Shown piece after piece: positions 8,549 through 17,570 of a stretch of 35,241 nt of DNA. The notes under the pieces were generated by a model that ran no database searches, was not told where the DNA came from, and worked only from the letters and a program-made list of their open reading frames with translations. The stretch is taken from NCBI RefSeq assembly GCF_021740465.1, contig NZ_JAIOZR010000022.1, positions 1-35,241 of the forward strand. Direction: 5' to 3'. The translations under genes and the position numbers were made by a program. Positions within the stretch are counted from its first letter, which is position 1; each line of letters opens with the position of its first letter. The DNA is from Chlorobium sp. (GTDB taxonomy: Bacteria > Bacteroidota > Chlorobiia > Chlorobiales > Chlorobiaceae).

Positions 8549-8621
8549 AGGTACCTATCTTAAGGGAACAACCATGAAACCTGTTGCGGACGAAGTAAAT
8601 CAGGTTGCAACAGGTTACCTG
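8549..8621. repeat. Inverted-repeat cluster before the clpB-like gene
   Basis: Three related symmetric elements lie in the kdsA/clpB gap. AGGTACCT at 8549-8556 is a perfect palindrome. AACCTGTTGC (8578-8587) pairs perfectly with GCAACAGGTT (8607-8616) over 10 bp with a 19-nt loop. CAGGTTACCTG at 8611-8621 overlaps the right arm of the latter. The recurring unit is CAGGT/ACCTG. As RNA, the 10-bp hairpin and the smaller CAGG-TTA-CCTG hairpin would exclude each other. They could be protein operators or a leader RNA structure; the sequence does not decide between these. Confidence 0.5.
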
Positions 8622-8633
8622 CAGCACCCGTAA
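8574..8633 (+). CDS. Possible 19-aa leader peptide in frame with the clpB-like gene
   Basis: This mini-ORF, MKPVADEVNQVATGYLQHP, has a good ribosome site (AAGGGA, 6-nt spacing). It ends with TAA 18 bp before the clpB-like ATG and in the same frame. The clpB-like ATG has no visible ribosome site of its own. The ORF contains most of the 10-bp inverted repeat. Possible explanations are a regulatory leader peptide, translational coupling, or an older longer N terminus cut by a single stop codon. Composition alone gives no evidence for function. Confidence 0.35.
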   Translation: MKPVADEVNQVATGYLQHP

Positions 8634-8651
8634 TCAAAAACGACTGAATCC

Positions 8652-9980
8652 ATGAGCACAGTTGATACCCGGCAACGCCTGAAGGAGATCGAGAAACAAC
8701 TTGCCAGTCTTGTTGAGGAACAGACCGCGATCAAGGCACAGTGGGACACCGAGAAAGAGCTGATCAAAGCGTCCAGGGAACTGAAATCGGAACTTGAACA
8801 GCTCCGGCTCCAGGCCGAAGAATATGAACGTCAAGGAGACTACGGCAAGGTGGCGGAAATCCGCTACGGAAGCATAGCGCGCATCGAGCGCCAGATTGTA
8901 GAGAACCGTGAAAAAATTGAGGAGAAGCAGGCTTCCGGCGACCTGATCATGAAAGAGGAGATCGATGCCGAGGATATAGCTGACATCGTCTCCCGCTGGA
9001 CCGGCATACCTGTCAGCAAGATGCTGCAGTCCGAACGGCAGAAGCTGCTCGGCATAGAGGATGAACTGCACAAGCGCGTCATCGGGCAGGATGAGGCGGT
9101 CAGTGCTGTCAGCGAGGCGGTCAAGCGGTCGCGGGCGGGAATGGGCGACGAAAAAAAACCGATAGGATCCTTCATCTTTCTCGGGCCGACGGGTGTCGGA
9201 AAAACTGAACTGGCCCGTACGCTGGCAGACTATCTGTTCGACGACGAGGATGCCCTGATCCGCATCGACATGAGCGAATATATGGAGTCGCACAACGTAA
9301 GCCGTCTGGTGGGCGCGCCTCCGGGATATGTGGGATATGAAGAGGGAGGGCAACTGACCGAAGCCGTGCGGCGAAAACCCTTTTCGGTAGTGCTGCTCGA
9401 CGAGATCGAAAAAGCCCACCCCGATGTGTTCAACATCCTGTTGCAGATTCTTGACGACGGGCGGCTGACCGACAGCAAGGGGCATACGGTGAACTTCAAG
9501 AACACCATCATCATCATGACCAGCAACATCGGAGCCCAGCTTATCCAGGCGGAGATGGAGAAAATGAACGGCGTGAACCGCGATGCTGTACTTTCGGGTT
9601 TGCAGGAAAAACTCTTCCAGATGCTCAAGCAGCAGGTGCGCCCGGAGTTCCTCAACAGGATCGACGAGATCATTCTCTTTACGCCGCTTTCCAGAGATGA
9701 TCTTCGTCAGATTGTGGAGGTACAGTTCGAGCGCATCAGGGCAACCGCCATGCGCCAGCATATTGCCCTTGAGATCACCCCCGAAGCCCTCGACTGGCTT
9801 GCCAACGCAGGTTTCGATCCTGCGTTTGGCGCCAGGCCCCTGAAACGGGTCATGCAGCGCAAGATAACCAACAGGCTCTCGGAACTGATTCTTTCGGGTG
9901 CCGTGCAGGAAAACGACTTCGTAAGGGTAGGGTTGTCCGACGGAGAGCTTGCCGTAACAAAAGCGGTGGGGGCGGAATGA
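8652..9980 (+). CDS. clpB: Half-length ClpB: partial middle domain plus second AAA+ module
   Basis: The 442-residue protein matches only the C-terminal half of the ClpB/Hsp104 disaggregase. Residues 1-100 are the later part of the coiled-coil middle domain ('[10 protein letters not shown]', '[14 protein letters not shown]'). The second ATPase domain follows, with '[11 protein letters not shown]' (114-124), Walker A GPTGVGKT (178-185), pore loop GYVGY (225-229) and Walker B '[11 protein letters not shown]' (246-256). The AAA+ small domain with '[11 protein letters not shown]' is at the end. The N domain, first ATPase domain and first middle-domain helix are absent, and I find no remnants upstream. 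All visible catalytic motifs are intact, so it is unlikely to be a decayed gene. The ATG lacks a ribosome site. It overlaps the GH3 gene by 4 bp. Confidence 0.88.
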   Translation: MSTVDTRQRLKEIEKQLASLVEEQTAIKAQWDTEKELIKASRELKSELEQLRLQAEEYERQGDYGKVAEIRYGSIARIERQIVENREKIEEKQASGDLIMKEEIDAEDIADIVSRWTGIPVSKMLQSERQKLLGIEDELHKRVIGQDEAVSAVSEAVKRSRAGMGDEKKPIGSFIFLGPTGVGKTELARTLADYLFDDEDALIRIDMSEYMESHNVSRLVGAPPGYVGYEEGGQLTEAVRRKPFSVVLLDEIEKAHPDVFNILLQILDDGRLTDSKGHTVNFKNTIIIMTSNIGAQLIQAEMEKMNGVNRDAVLSGLQEKLFQMLKQQVRPEFLNRIDEIILFTPLSRDDLRQIVEVQFERIRATAMRQHIALEITPEALDWLANAGFDPAFGARPLKRVMQRKITNRLSELILSGAVQENDFVRVGLSDGELAVTKAVGAE

Positions 9981-11101
9981 TTTTGAAAACGTTCGCTGCC
10001 GCCCTGCTCCTCTTCATGCAACTCGCCCCGATGCAGGCCAGGGCTGCGGAACGGCCAGACAGCATGGCCGTCAAAATCGGGCAGATGCTCATGATCGGCT
10101 TCAGGGGACTCTCGACCGCCGAAGCTCCCGGAATCGTCGACGATATCCGGAAACGCCATATCGGGGGAGTGGTGCTCTTCGACTACGATGTTCCAGCCAA
10201 ATCCCCGGTTCGGAACATCGGCAGCCCGGAGCAGCTCTCGAAACTCGCGCTTGAACTGATGGATCTTTCGGAAATCCCGATGCTCATCGCAATCGACCAG
10301 GAAGGGGGAAAGGTAAACCGGCTGAAAAGCTCGAAAGGGTTTCCTCCGAGCGTTTCAGCAGCACATCTTGGCGCCCTCGACAATCCCGACAGCACTACCA
10401 GTGCCGCCCTCGTTACCGCTGCGACGCTGAAAAAAATGCATATCCCGATGAATCTCGCACCGGTAGTCGATCTGAACGTCAACCCGAACAACCCGGTTAT
10501 CGGAAAGCTCGGGCGCAGTTTTTCGGCCGATCCGAAAATTGTTATCCGAAACGCGACCCTGACGGCAAACGCATGGCGTCAGGAGGGTGTGATAGCCACC
10601 CTGAAGCACTTTCCCGGACATGGCAGCTCATCGACCGATACGCATAAGGACTTTACCGACGTTACCTCAAGCTGGACCCAGGATGAGCTCGACCCCTACC
10701 GGACCATGATCGCTGCTGGCTACGACGATGCCGTGATGACTGCGCATGTCTTCAACGCGAAGCTCGACAGCCGATACCCTGCGACACTTTCAAAAAAGGT
10801 GCTTGACGGCCTCCTGCGCAAAAAACTCGGCTTCAAGGGGGTAATCGTCAGCGACGACATGCAAATGAAAGCCATTGCCGACCATTACGGGCTGGAAGAA
10901 GCCATCCGCCTGGCCCTCGACGCCGGAGTGGATATCCTGCTCTTCGGCAACAACACCTCCTATGATCCGGATATCGCTGAAAAAGCCACGAAAATCATCC
11001 ATAAGCTGGTAAAAAACGGCACTATCGACAGAACCCGCATCGACCGTTCCTACCGGAGAATCATGGCACTCAAGGAACGTTACCTTTATCACTGCAAATA
11101 A
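9977..11101 (+). CDS. Exported glycoside hydrolase family 3 (beta-N-acetylhexosaminidase-like)
   Basis: The 374-residue protein starts with a cleavable signal peptide ending at about 'MQARA-AE' (residue 24), so it works outside the cytoplasm. The rest is a single-domain GH3 barrel. '[11 protein letters not shown]' is at about 106-116, and '[14 protein letters not shown]' at 210-223 holds the His-Asp acid/base dyad typical of NagZ-like enzymes. The nucleophile is D293 in 'VIVSDDMQM'. This motif set indicates an N-acetyl-beta-glucosaminidase acting on peptidoglycan or related glycans. Classic NagZ of enterobacteria is cytoplasmic, so the signal peptide resembles the secreted versions. It overlaps clpB by 4 bp (ATGA) and sixA by 1 bp (TAATG). 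Confidence 0.87.
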   Translation: MILKTFAAALLLFMQLAPMQARAAERPDSMAVKIGQMLMIGFRGLSTAEAPGIVDDIRKRHIGGVVLFDYDVPAKSPVRNIGSPEQLSKLALELMDLSEIPMLIAIDQEGGKVNRLKSSKGFPPSVSAAHLGALDNPDSTTSAALVTAATLKKMHIPMNLAPVVDLNVNPNNPVIGKLGRSFSADPKIVIRNATLTANAWRQEGVIATLKHFPGHGSSSTDTHKDFTDVTSSWTQDELDPYRTMIAAGYDDAVMTAHVFNAKLDSRYPATLSKKVLDGLLRKKLGFKGVIVSDDMQMKAIADHYGLEEAIRLALDAGVDILLFGNNTSYDPDIAEKATKIIHKLVKNGTIDRTRIDRSYRRIMALKERYLYHCK

Positions 11102-11595
11102 TGAAAACACTCTATCTGGTACGCCATGCGAAATCGAGCTGGGACAACACCCTGCAGAGCGATTTCGATCGCCCTCTCAACGACCGCGGGATGGCGTCAG
11201 CCCCCCTCATGGCTGCGCGCATGAAAGAAAAGGTGGGGAAACCCTCGATTGTAGTGTCAAGCCCGGCAAACCGGGCGATCACGACTGCGGAAATCGTTGC
11301 CGAAATCCTCGGTTATCCGAAGAGCGAGATTGTGCAGAAGATGGAGATCTATACCGGGGGCCGTGAAGCGCTCCTGCAGATAGTGCGATCGCTCTCCCAT
11401 GACTGCGATTCAGCGATGCTTTTCGGACACAATCCCGTCATGACGGACTTCTCGAATTTCCTTACGGGAGAACGGCTCGACAACATGGTTACCTGCGGGG
11501 TAATCCGCATCGATCTCAGCTGCGGATCGTGGGCTGAGGCCGGGGAGCGTTCAGGAATGAAGATCTGGTACGACTATCCGAAAAAACACGAGTGA
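11101..11595 (+). CDS. sixA: SixA-type histidine phosphatase
   Basis: The 164-residue protein belongs to the histidine phosphatase (phosphoglycerate-mutase-like) superfamily. The catalytic RHG-type motif is 'LYLVRHAKSSWD' near the N terminus, with His9 as the likely phospho-acceptor. 'VVSSPANRAITTAEIV' supplies the second Arg, and the second catalytic His is in 'MLFGHNPVMTDF'. Length and motif spacing fit SixA, which removes phosphate from histidine-containing phosphotransfer domains; other small-molecule substrates are possible. Its start overlaps the GH3 stop, and it converges on gpsA with 12 bp between. Confidence 0.85.
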   Translation: MKTLYLVRHAKSSWDNTLQSDFDRPLNDRGMASAPLMAARMKEKVGKPSIVVSSPANRAITTAEIVAEILGYPKSEIVQKMEIYTGGREALLQIVRSLSHDCDSAMLFGHNPVMTDFSNFLTGERLDNMVTCGVIRIDLSCGSWAEAGERSGMKIWYDYPKKHE

Positions 11596-11607
11596 TGGGT
11601 ATGCGGT

Positions 11608-12630
11608 TCAGTACCCTTCCTTTTTCGGTTCGCGGGTCATGAGCTCGAGAGTGGCCTGCTGAACCGGCTTCCCCTCAAAAAGCATTTCGTAGACCGCCTG
11701 GGTTATGGGCATTTCCACACCTCTGGCCTTGCTGAGCTCATAAACGGCTTTTGAGGTCAGCACGCCTTCGGCAACCATGTTCATGTGGCTCACCACATCC
11801 TCAAGCGAACGACCACGTCCTATCTCTTCGCCGACATAACGATTGCGGCTGTGACGGCTCAGACAGGTTACCACAAGATCGCCTATCCCTGAAAGTCCGG
11901 ATACGGTCATCGGGTCACCGCCCAGGCTTACGGCAAGGCGAGACATTTCGGCAAGTCCGCGGGTAATGATAGCGGCTTTTGCGTTGTCGCCATAACCGAT
12001 ACCGTCGGAAATACCTGCCGCGATGGCAATGATGTTTTTCACTGAACCGGCAATCTCGACACCGATGATGTCGGTATTGCTGTAGACCCTGAACATGCTG
12101 GTATGAAAAACCTCCTGAACCCTCTCTGCGGTTTCAACCGAGGTGGATGAGGCGACAACCGTGGTCGGCTGCTCTTTTGAAACCTCTTCGGCATGGCTCG
12201 GCCCGTAGAGGGCTGCAACCTGCGACGGCTGAAGCCCGGCAATGGTTTCAAGCAGCACTTCCGACATGCGCTTGCCGGTTTTCAGCTCGATGCCCTTGGC
12301 AACGTTGACGATGATTTTTCCCTCTACCGGAAGATCACGAAACTGTTCGGCGGTTTCACGCAGGGCCTGGGAGGGAACCGCCGTCACAAACATCTCTGCA
12401 GGAGCAAGTGCATCTTGCAGAGATGTGAAAACCTGCAGGGTATCGGGAAAACGCACCCCGTTGAGATAACGGCTGTTTTCACGTTTGGCGGCAAGCTCTG
12501 CGGCAAATTCGGCACGGTGTGCCCAGAGATTCACCCGGTATCCTTTTGAGGCAAGAAGAACGGCAAGCGTGGTGCCCCAGCTTCCTGCACCAAGTACGGC
12601 AATGTGCAGAGGAGCGGACGGGCGGCTCAC
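11608..12630 (-). CDS. gpsA: NAD(P)-dependent glycerol-3-phosphate dehydrogenase
   Basis: GpsA reduces dihydroxyacetone phosphate to sn-glycerol 3-phosphate, the backbone of membrane phospholipids. The 340-residue protein shows the nucleotide-binding '[19 protein letters not shown]' and 'VNVAKGIE'. The catalytic region has '[11 protein letters not shown]' and '[31 protein letters not shown]', followed by '[10 protein letters not shown]'. The start is a GTG at 12630 that overlaps the plsY stop (GTGA), so the enzyme making glycerol 3-phosphate is coupled to the acyltransferase that uses it. Confidence 0.94.
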   Translation of the reverse strand: MSRPSAPLHIAVLGAGSWGTTLAVLLASKGYRVNLWAHRAEFAAELAAKRENSRYLNGVRFPDTLQVFTSLQDALAPAEMFVTAVPSQALRETAEQFRDLPVEGKIIVNVAKGIELKTGKRMSEVLLETIAGLQPSQVAALYGPSHAEEVSKEQPTTVVASSTSVETAERVQEVFHTSMFRVYSNTDIIGVEIAGSVKNIIAIAAGISDGIGYGDNAKAAIITRGLAEMSRLAVSLGGDPMTVSGLSGIGDLVVTCLSRHSRNRYVGEEIGRGRSLEDVVSHMNMVAEGVLTSKAVYELSKARGVEMPITQAVYEMLFEGKPVQQATLELMTREPKKEGY

Positions 12631-13334
12631 GAATGTTTTCCGAAGGTTACCCGGTTCTCCGTGCCGGAAAGCAGCCTCCTGATATTGGCACGATGGGTAT
12701 AGAGAATGCCGAGTGCGACGATGAAGCCGAAAATCAGGAGATGATAGTCGAGGCTGTCATGGAAAGAGAGCTGCTCGCCGAACAGCCTGATATAGTAATC
12801 CAGACCTGTGCCGAGTTCGAAAATGTACTTCCGGATGGCGATGATGAGAGGAAATGCTACGGCAGCGAGTATCGAGGCCACCGAAACATAGCGAGACAGA
12901 TAGATTGTGAGCAGAAAAACGCCTATAACCATGAGCATGCTGACCGGAGCGATGCCGATAAGCATGCCGGCCGCGGTACTGACCCCCTTGCCTCCCTTGA
13001 ATCCGGCAAAAACGGTAAACACATGGCCGATAACCGCGCTCATACCGGCGACCAGACGCAGGGCGACCTCGTTCATATCGGGAAAAACGTCGATCGGGTG
13101 GTGGCGGAAAAACGCGACCACCGACACGGCGGCAACAACGCCTTTGACGATATCGATAAGCGTAACCGTAAGACCGGTTTTCCATCCGAGAACCCGGAAG
13201 GCATTGGTGCCACCGGCATTACCACTGCCGAATTGGCGGATATCGATACCCTTGATAATTTTTCCCGCCATGATGCTGGTGGGAATCGACCCGATGATGT
13301 AGCTTACTGCTATAATGGCAACTAACGTCAGCAT
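12627..13334 (-). CDS. plsY: Acyl-phosphate:glycerol-3-phosphate acyltransferase
   Basis: PlsY transfers a fatty acyl group from acyl phosphate to glycerol 3-phosphate, the first step of phosphatidic acid synthesis in most bacteria. The 235-residue integral membrane protein has several hydrophobic helices. Conserved motifs are '[16 protein letters not shown]' near the N terminus, '[15 protein letters not shown]' at about 37-51 and '[15 protein letters not shown]' at about 107-121. These form the acyl-phosphate and glycerol-phosphate sites. It is coupled to gpsA downstream and lies 41 bp after purM. Confidence 0.94.
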   Translation of the reverse strand: MLTLVAIIAVSYIIGSIPTSIMAGKIIKGIDIRQFGSGNAGGTNAFRVLGWKTGLTVTLIDIVKGVVAAVSVVAFFRHHPIDVFPDMNEVALRLVAGMSAVIGHVFTVFAGFKGGKGVSTAAGMLIGIAPVSMLMVIGVFLLTIYLSRYVSVASILAAVAFPLIIAIRKYIFELGTGLDYYIRLFGEQLSFHDSLDYHLLIFGFIVALGILYTHRANIRRLLSGTENRVTFGKHS

Positions 13335-13375
13335 AGAGTTGATGATTGCGTTATTGCGAAAAACTGTATGAAAAA

Positions 13376-14389
13376 TCAGGCGTTGGTAACTGAACCTATA
13401 ATGTATGCAATTTCTCCGATGGATTTCAAATACTCCATCATCTCAGGGGCAGCTTCGCGGCGAATCACCATCACCAGACCGATACCCAGGTTGAATGTGC
13501 GGCGCATGTCCTCTTCGGGAACCTCGCCCGCCTTGCGGATGATGTTGAAAATTGCAGGTTCAGGCCATGAGTCCCAGGCGACCGACAGGGCAAGACCTTT
13601 GGGAATGATGCGCATGGTATTGCCGGTGAGTCCGCCGCCGGTAATATGCGACAGCCCCCTGACATCAGGAGAGCCCGAAAGCGGACCGATAACCGGCAGA
13701 TAGCTTCGGTGCACCTTGAGCAGTTCTTCGCCTGCCGACCCTTCAAGCCCTTCGAAACGCTCCTGCATCCTGCCCTCGAGCACTTTTCGCGCAAGCGAAT
13801 AGCCGTTGGTGTGCAGGCCGGTGGACGGCAGTCCGATCAGTACGTCGCCAGCCTCGATCGAAGAGCCGTTCACGATTTTTTCGTGATCGACAACACCGAC
13901 AATCGAACCGGCCAGATCGAAATCAGTTTCGTCATAGACACCCGGCATTTCAGCGGTTTCTCCTCCAATAAGCGCACAGCCGTTCTCCCTGCAGGCAGTC
14001 ACCATTCCGGTAACCACTCCTGCCGCAATGGCCGGAGTCAGCTTGCCGCAGGCATAGTAATCGAGAAAAAAGAGCGGCTTGGCTCCGCAGACTGCAATAT
14101 CGTTCACACAGTGGTTGACGAGGCATGAACCAACAGTATCGTAGATACCGAGTTCGATAGCGATCTTGAGCTTGGTGCCGACACCGTCGATACTGCTGAC
14201 AAGCACCGGTTTACGGTATCCGGAAAAATCCGGCAGAAAAAAACCTCCGAACGCGCCGATATCGGTTATGACATTGGGGGTGAAGGTCCGGCGAACCTGG
14301 GGCTTGATCATGCGGACGAACTCTTCACCCGCGCTGATATCGACTCCGGCTTTCTTGTAATCCATGATAACGTAATCTGTTTTATGCAT
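13376..14389 (-). CDS. purM: Phosphoribosylformylglycinamidine cyclo-ligase (AIR synthetase)
   Basis: PurM closes the imidazole ring by converting FGAM to AIR with ATP in purine synthesis. The 337-residue protein contains '[15 protein letters not shown]', '[17 protein letters not shown]', '[24 protein letters not shown]' (in part), '[13 protein letters not shown]', '[18 protein letters not shown]' and '[10 protein letters not shown]', all in the normal order. Length is typical. It lies 17 bp downstream of lysC, so these genes of different pathways probably share a transcript. Confidence 0.94.
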   Translation of the reverse strand: MHKTDYVIMDYKKAGVDISAGEEFVRMIKPQVRRTFTPNVITDIGAFGGFFLPDFSGYRKPVLVSSIDGVGTKLKIAIELGIYDTVGSCLVNHCVNDIAVCGAKPLFFLDYYACGKLTPAIAAGVVTGMVTACRENGCALIGGETAEMPGVYDETDFDLAGSIVGVVDHEKIVNGSSIEAGDVLIGLPSTGLHTNGYSLARKVLEGRMQERFEGLEGSAGEELLKVHRSYLPVIGPLSGSPDVRGLSHITGGGLTGNTMRIIPKGLALSVAWDSWPEPAIFNIIRKAGEVPEEDMRRTFNLGIGLVMVIRREAAPEMMEYLKSIGEIAYIIGSVTNA

Positions 14390-14406
14390 TAAACGGCAGC
14401 AGTCGC

Positions 14407-15822
14407 TTAAGGGTTTCCTGCCGGCTTTTCGAAAATCCCGACGGTCTCCTCTCCAGAAAAGAACTCGTGATGCAGCGTATTGACTGCCGTCTCGACATCT
14501 TTCTCTTCAACCACAAAACCGACATTGATTTCAGAGGCGCCCTGCGAGATCATCCGGAGATTGACATCCCTGAGCGAACTGAAAATTCTTCCTGCAACGC
14601 CTTTCGACATCCGAAGATTATCCCCCACGACGCTGACGGTAGCCACACGGTGTTCGATATCGACCTGTCCAAGAGCCCCGAGCTCCTGGAGCAGCTCGTC
14701 GCTGAAGCTCTTGTCATCCAGGGTCACCGAAACTGAAACCTCACTCGAGGAGATCATTTCGATGGAGACACCGTGACGTGAGAAAGCGCCGAAAAGCTCG
14801 CTCATGAAACCGTAACGCCCCAGCATGCGGTTTGAACGGACATTGATGATGCACTGCCCTTTCTTGACGGCGATGGATTTGACAAGGCCCCCGTAGCTCA
14901 TACCCGAAAGTCGTTCCGGGTCGTTGGTAATGAGCGTGCCTTTTGCATCGGGATGCCAGGTATTGAGCACCCAGACAGGAATATTCTTCTCGACGGCGGG
15001 AGCGATGGTATCGGGATGCAGCACTTTAGCGCCGAGATAGGCAAGCTCCGCAGCTTCGCTGAAGGTCATGATCCTGATACTGCGAGCTTCGGGAACAAGC
15101 CGCGGATCACAGGTCATGACGCCGTCAACATCGGTCCATATCTGTATGGCGTTGTCGTCGAGCCATGCACCGAAAAGCGCTGCGGAAAAATCGGATCCTC
15201 CCCTGCCGAGCGTGGTTGTCCGGCCCTGAAGTGTAGCTCCGATGTAGCCCTGGGTAACGACAATGGTTCCTGCCTCAAGCAGCGGTCTGATGATGGAGTC
15301 TGTCCTATCCTTGCAGATTTCAGCGAGCGGACGGGCAAAGCCGTGATTGTCGTCGGTAATCATCACCTTGCGGACATCGACCCATTGGGCATCATTGCCC
15401 TGCTCTTTGATGACCGCGGCAAAAACCGTGGTCGAAAGCAGCTCGCCGAATGAGCAGATCGAGTCTCTGGAACGTTCGGTAAGCTCCCCGACAATATCGA
15501 TACCTCTGGCCAGCATTTCAAGCCGTGCGACATACTCTTCAACTCTGGCGGAAAGTTCCACTTTCAACTCCGGAGACTCTACCAGTTCATCTATGAGATC
15601 AGTGTGGTGCCGGCGAACCTCCCCGGCAAGTACCAGCGCTTCGTCAAGCGAGCCCAGGCCTGCAGAATCGGCAAGACGGACAAGCTTGTTGGTGATGCCG
15701 CTGCAGGCGCTGAGCACCACCAGTGGAGTCCCTTTCTTTTTTTCACGGACAACAAGATCGATTGCCTGCTGCATTGCCCGGGCGTTACCTACTGAGGTTC
15801 CGCCGAATTTCATAACCGCCAT
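14407..15822 (-). CDS. lysC: Aspartate kinase
   Basis: LysC phosphorylates aspartate, the committed step toward lysine, threonine, methionine and diaminopimelate. The 471-residue protein starts with '[12 protein letters not shown]' in the amino-acid kinase fold. '[15 protein letters not shown]', '[16 protein letters not shown]' and '[13 protein letters not shown]' follow. Two C-terminal ACT domains start at about residues 320 and 400 ('[19 protein letters not shown]', '[19 protein letters not shown]'). It is monofunctional, without homoserine dehydrogenase. Allosteric feedback by an aspartate-family amino acid is expected from the ACT domains. It is divergent from the NlpC/P60 gene across a 122-bp gap. 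Confidence 0.93.
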   Translation of the reverse strand: MAVMKFGGTSVGNARAMQQAIDLVVREKKKGTPLVVLSACSGITNKLVRLADSAGLGSLDEALVLAGEVRRHHTDLIDELVESPELKVELSARVEEYVARLEMLARGIDIVGELTERSRDSICSFGELLSTTVFAAVIKEQGNDAQWVDVRKVMITDDNHGFARPLAEICKDRTDSIIRPLLEAGTIVVTQGYIGATLQGRTTTLGRGGSDFSAALFGAWLDDNAIQIWTDVDGVMTCDPRLVPEARSIRIMTFSEAAELAYLGAKVLHPDTIAPAVEKNIPVWVLNTWHPDAKGTLITNDPERLSGMSYGGLVKSIAVKKGQCIINVRSNRMLGRYGFMSELFGAFSRHGVSIEMISSSEVSVSVTLDDKSFSDELLQELGALGQVDIEHRVATVSVVGDNLRMSKGVAGRIFSSLRDVNLRMISQGASEINVGFVVEEKDVETAVNTLHHEFFSGEETVGIFEKPAGNP

Positions 15823-15854
15823 AAAAGCAACCGGTAAGGTTTCAGATTGTCTAA

Positions 15855-15883
15855 TTGCAAGAGTTTCACTTATCTTGTATTAC
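15855..15883 (+). promoter_or_regulatory. Candidate sigma70-like promoter for the NlpC/P60 gene
   Basis: TTGCAA (15855-15860) and TATTAC (15878-15883) are separated by exactly 17 bp and lie 62 bp before the ATG at 15945. Each hexamer matches four of six consensus bases, so this is suggestive only. I found no comparable promoter for lysC on the other strand of the same gap. Confidence 0.35.
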
Positions 15884-15944
15884 AGGTCAACAGGAGGGCA
15901 GAATCGCCTGCCTTCCCCCCGGAAAACTGCAAACGCTTTCCCCC

Positions 15945-16568
15945 ATGAAAACAGGTAGCGGTTTGGTCTCTTTTTTTGCCGGCAAATCAGTCGTATCCGG
16001 ACGAGCGGTGTCTGCACTGCTCATTTCTGCCATGCTTTCCGGCCTTGCGGGATGCAGCAGCATCTCAACCGGCTCACGCTACGATCCGGACTGCAAATAT
16101 AGTTTAAAAAAGAGAAAAACACATATCTCGCGTATCGTGCCGGAGAGCCACCGACCGGTAACGGCAGAGCTTCCGGTGAAAGTTTCCGGCGAGTCGATCG
16201 AACGGCTTTTCAGTGCCGTAAGGGATAGGCTTGGAACCACTTACCGCTGGGGGGGCACCACGATTGACGGCTTCGACTGCTCGGGATTTGTCCAGTACCT
16301 TTATGAAGAGTCCTTTCAGCTCCGGATGCCGAGAACATCTTCCGACATGGCCTCGCTCGGCAGGGTTGTGCCCCGGAAAAAACTCAGGCAGGGCGACCTT
16401 GTGTTTTTCAGCAACGGCGGAAGAACCATCGACCATGTCGGCATTTACATGGGCGACAACCGTTTCGCCCATGTATCGACAAGCAGCGGTGTACGAATCG
16501 ACCGGCTCGACTCCCGGTATTACGACAAGCGATATGCCTGCGCCACCCGCATCGTCAGCCGGGATTGA
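15945..16568 (+). CDS. NlpC/P60-family cell-wall endopeptidase lipoprotein
   Basis: From the ATG at 15945 the product is 207 residues. The frame is open to 15855, but only this start gives a signal peptide, ending in a lipobox 'LAGC' (Cys37). The mature part carries an NlpC/P60 domain: 'YRWGGTTIDGFDCSGFVQYLY' region with catalytic Cys112, 'QGDLVFFSNGG', His164 in 'IDHVGIYMG' and a third polar residue, His176, in 'FAHVST'. Such enzymes cut peptide stems of peptidoglycan, usually between D-Glu and diaminopimelate. It should be tethered in the periplasm. The catalytic triad is complete. Confidence 0.9.
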   Translation: MKTGSGLVSFFAGKSVVSGRAVSALLISAMLSGLAGCSSISTGSRYDPDCKYSLKKRKTHISRIVPESHRPVTAELPVKVSGESIERLFSAVRDRLGTTYRWGGTTIDGFDCSGFVQYLYEESFQLRMPRTSSDMASLGRVVPRKKLRQGDLVFFSNGGRTIDHVGIYMGDNRFAHVSTSSGVRIDRLDSRYYDKRYACATRIVSRD

Positions 16569-16676
16569 GCGCCGCCCGCACAATCGCGAGCAGCGCGCCA
16601 TTCCACCTGGAAATTCCCTATATTGACGCCATTGAATCACTCTTGCAGTAAACCGGTTTCACTCTCTTACATCCCT

Positions 16677-17558
16677 ATGCAGCCGTCAGGAACAAAAAAC
16701 CACATCGAACTGTCGATAACGCTTCATCCTGCGCTTTTTGAACCCTATATCGCCATCCTCTCGGAGGAGGGCATCGAGTACTTTCTCGAAGAGGACGACC
16801 GGCTGCTCGCCTACCTTCCGGAATCCGAATGGAATGAGGCGAAAGAGCAGGCTGTACGCATCCTGCTCGAAAAGACCTTCGGCAGCGTCCCCCCCTACAA
16901 GGTCAACTTCATGGCCGACCGGAACTGGAATGCCGAGTGGGAGGCTCACCTGCAGCCGATCGAAATTTCCGACCGGTTCCTGATCGTGCAGAAAAACAAG
17001 GAGATCACTCCGAAGCAGGGGCAGATCGTCATAGAAATCAACCCGAAAATGTCGTTCGGTACCGGCTACCACGCCACAACCCGTCTCATGCTTCGCCAGA
17101 TGGAAGCGCTCGATCTGAAAGAACGCAAAATCATGGACATCGGCACCGGAACCGGTGTGCTGGCCATTGCCGCGCGCAAGCTCGGAAACCGGCTGCCGAT
17201 TCTGGCCTTCGACAACAACGCCTGGGCCGCTGAAAATGCCGTGGAAAATGCCGAAGAAAACCATGCGGCAGATATACGGATCGAACTGATCGACGCAGAG
17301 GAGGAACTGGTGGCGAACCTGCGCGAAGGGTACGATCTGATTCTGGCGAACATCAACAAGAATGTGATAGACAGGATTCTGCCGGTTATCCGGAACTACG
17401 CGCCGCAGGCTGAGGTGCTGCTGTCGGGAATACTCGTGTACGACGAGCCGTGGCTGAAAAAACTGCTGAAACGGCTCGGCTACACCAACATGAAAACCAT
17501 CTACGAGGATGAGTGGCTCTCAAGCCTGGTGCATGCGGAAACCCCGGCGAAACGCTGA
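16677..17558 (+). CDS. prmA: Ribosomal protein L11 methyltransferase
   Basis: PrmA trimethylates lysines and the N terminus of ribosomal protein L11. From the ATG at 16677 the product is 293 residues; a TTG at 16623 in the same frame would add 18 unconvincing residues. The N-terminal substrate domain includes 'WNAEWEAHLQPIEI'. The SAM-binding domain follows, with 'PKMSFGTGYHATTRLML', 'IMDIGTGTGVLAIAARKLG' and the catalytic-site motif 'LILANINKNVI'. These three motifs in this order are characteristic of the family. It precedes the Ppx/GppA gene by 12 bp. Confidence 0.92.
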   Translation: MQPSGTKNHIELSITLHPALFEPYIAILSEEGIEYFLEEDDRLLAYLPESEWNEAKEQAVRILLEKTFGSVPPYKVNFMADRNWNAEWEAHLQPIEISDRFLIVQKNKEITPKQGQIVIEINPKMSFGTGYHATTRLMLRQMEALDLKERKIMDIGTGTGVLAIAARKLGNRLPILAFDNNAWAAENAVENAEENHAADIRIELIDAEEELVANLREGYDLILANINKNVIDRILPVIRNYAPQAEVLLSGILVYDEPWLKKLLKRLGYTNMKTIYEDEWLSSLVHAETPAKR

Positions 17559-17570
17559 AACACGGATACC

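Noticed and set aside
8634-9761. Long minus-strand ORF (375 codons) opposite the clpB-like gene
   Set aside because: The plus strand encodes an unmistakable AAA+ protein. The antisense frame is a codon-bias shadow with no domain.
15823-15944. Lysine riboswitch or attenuator before lysC
   Set aside because: The 122-bp gap is too short for a lysine riboswitch, and I saw no matching core or terminator-antiterminator pair.
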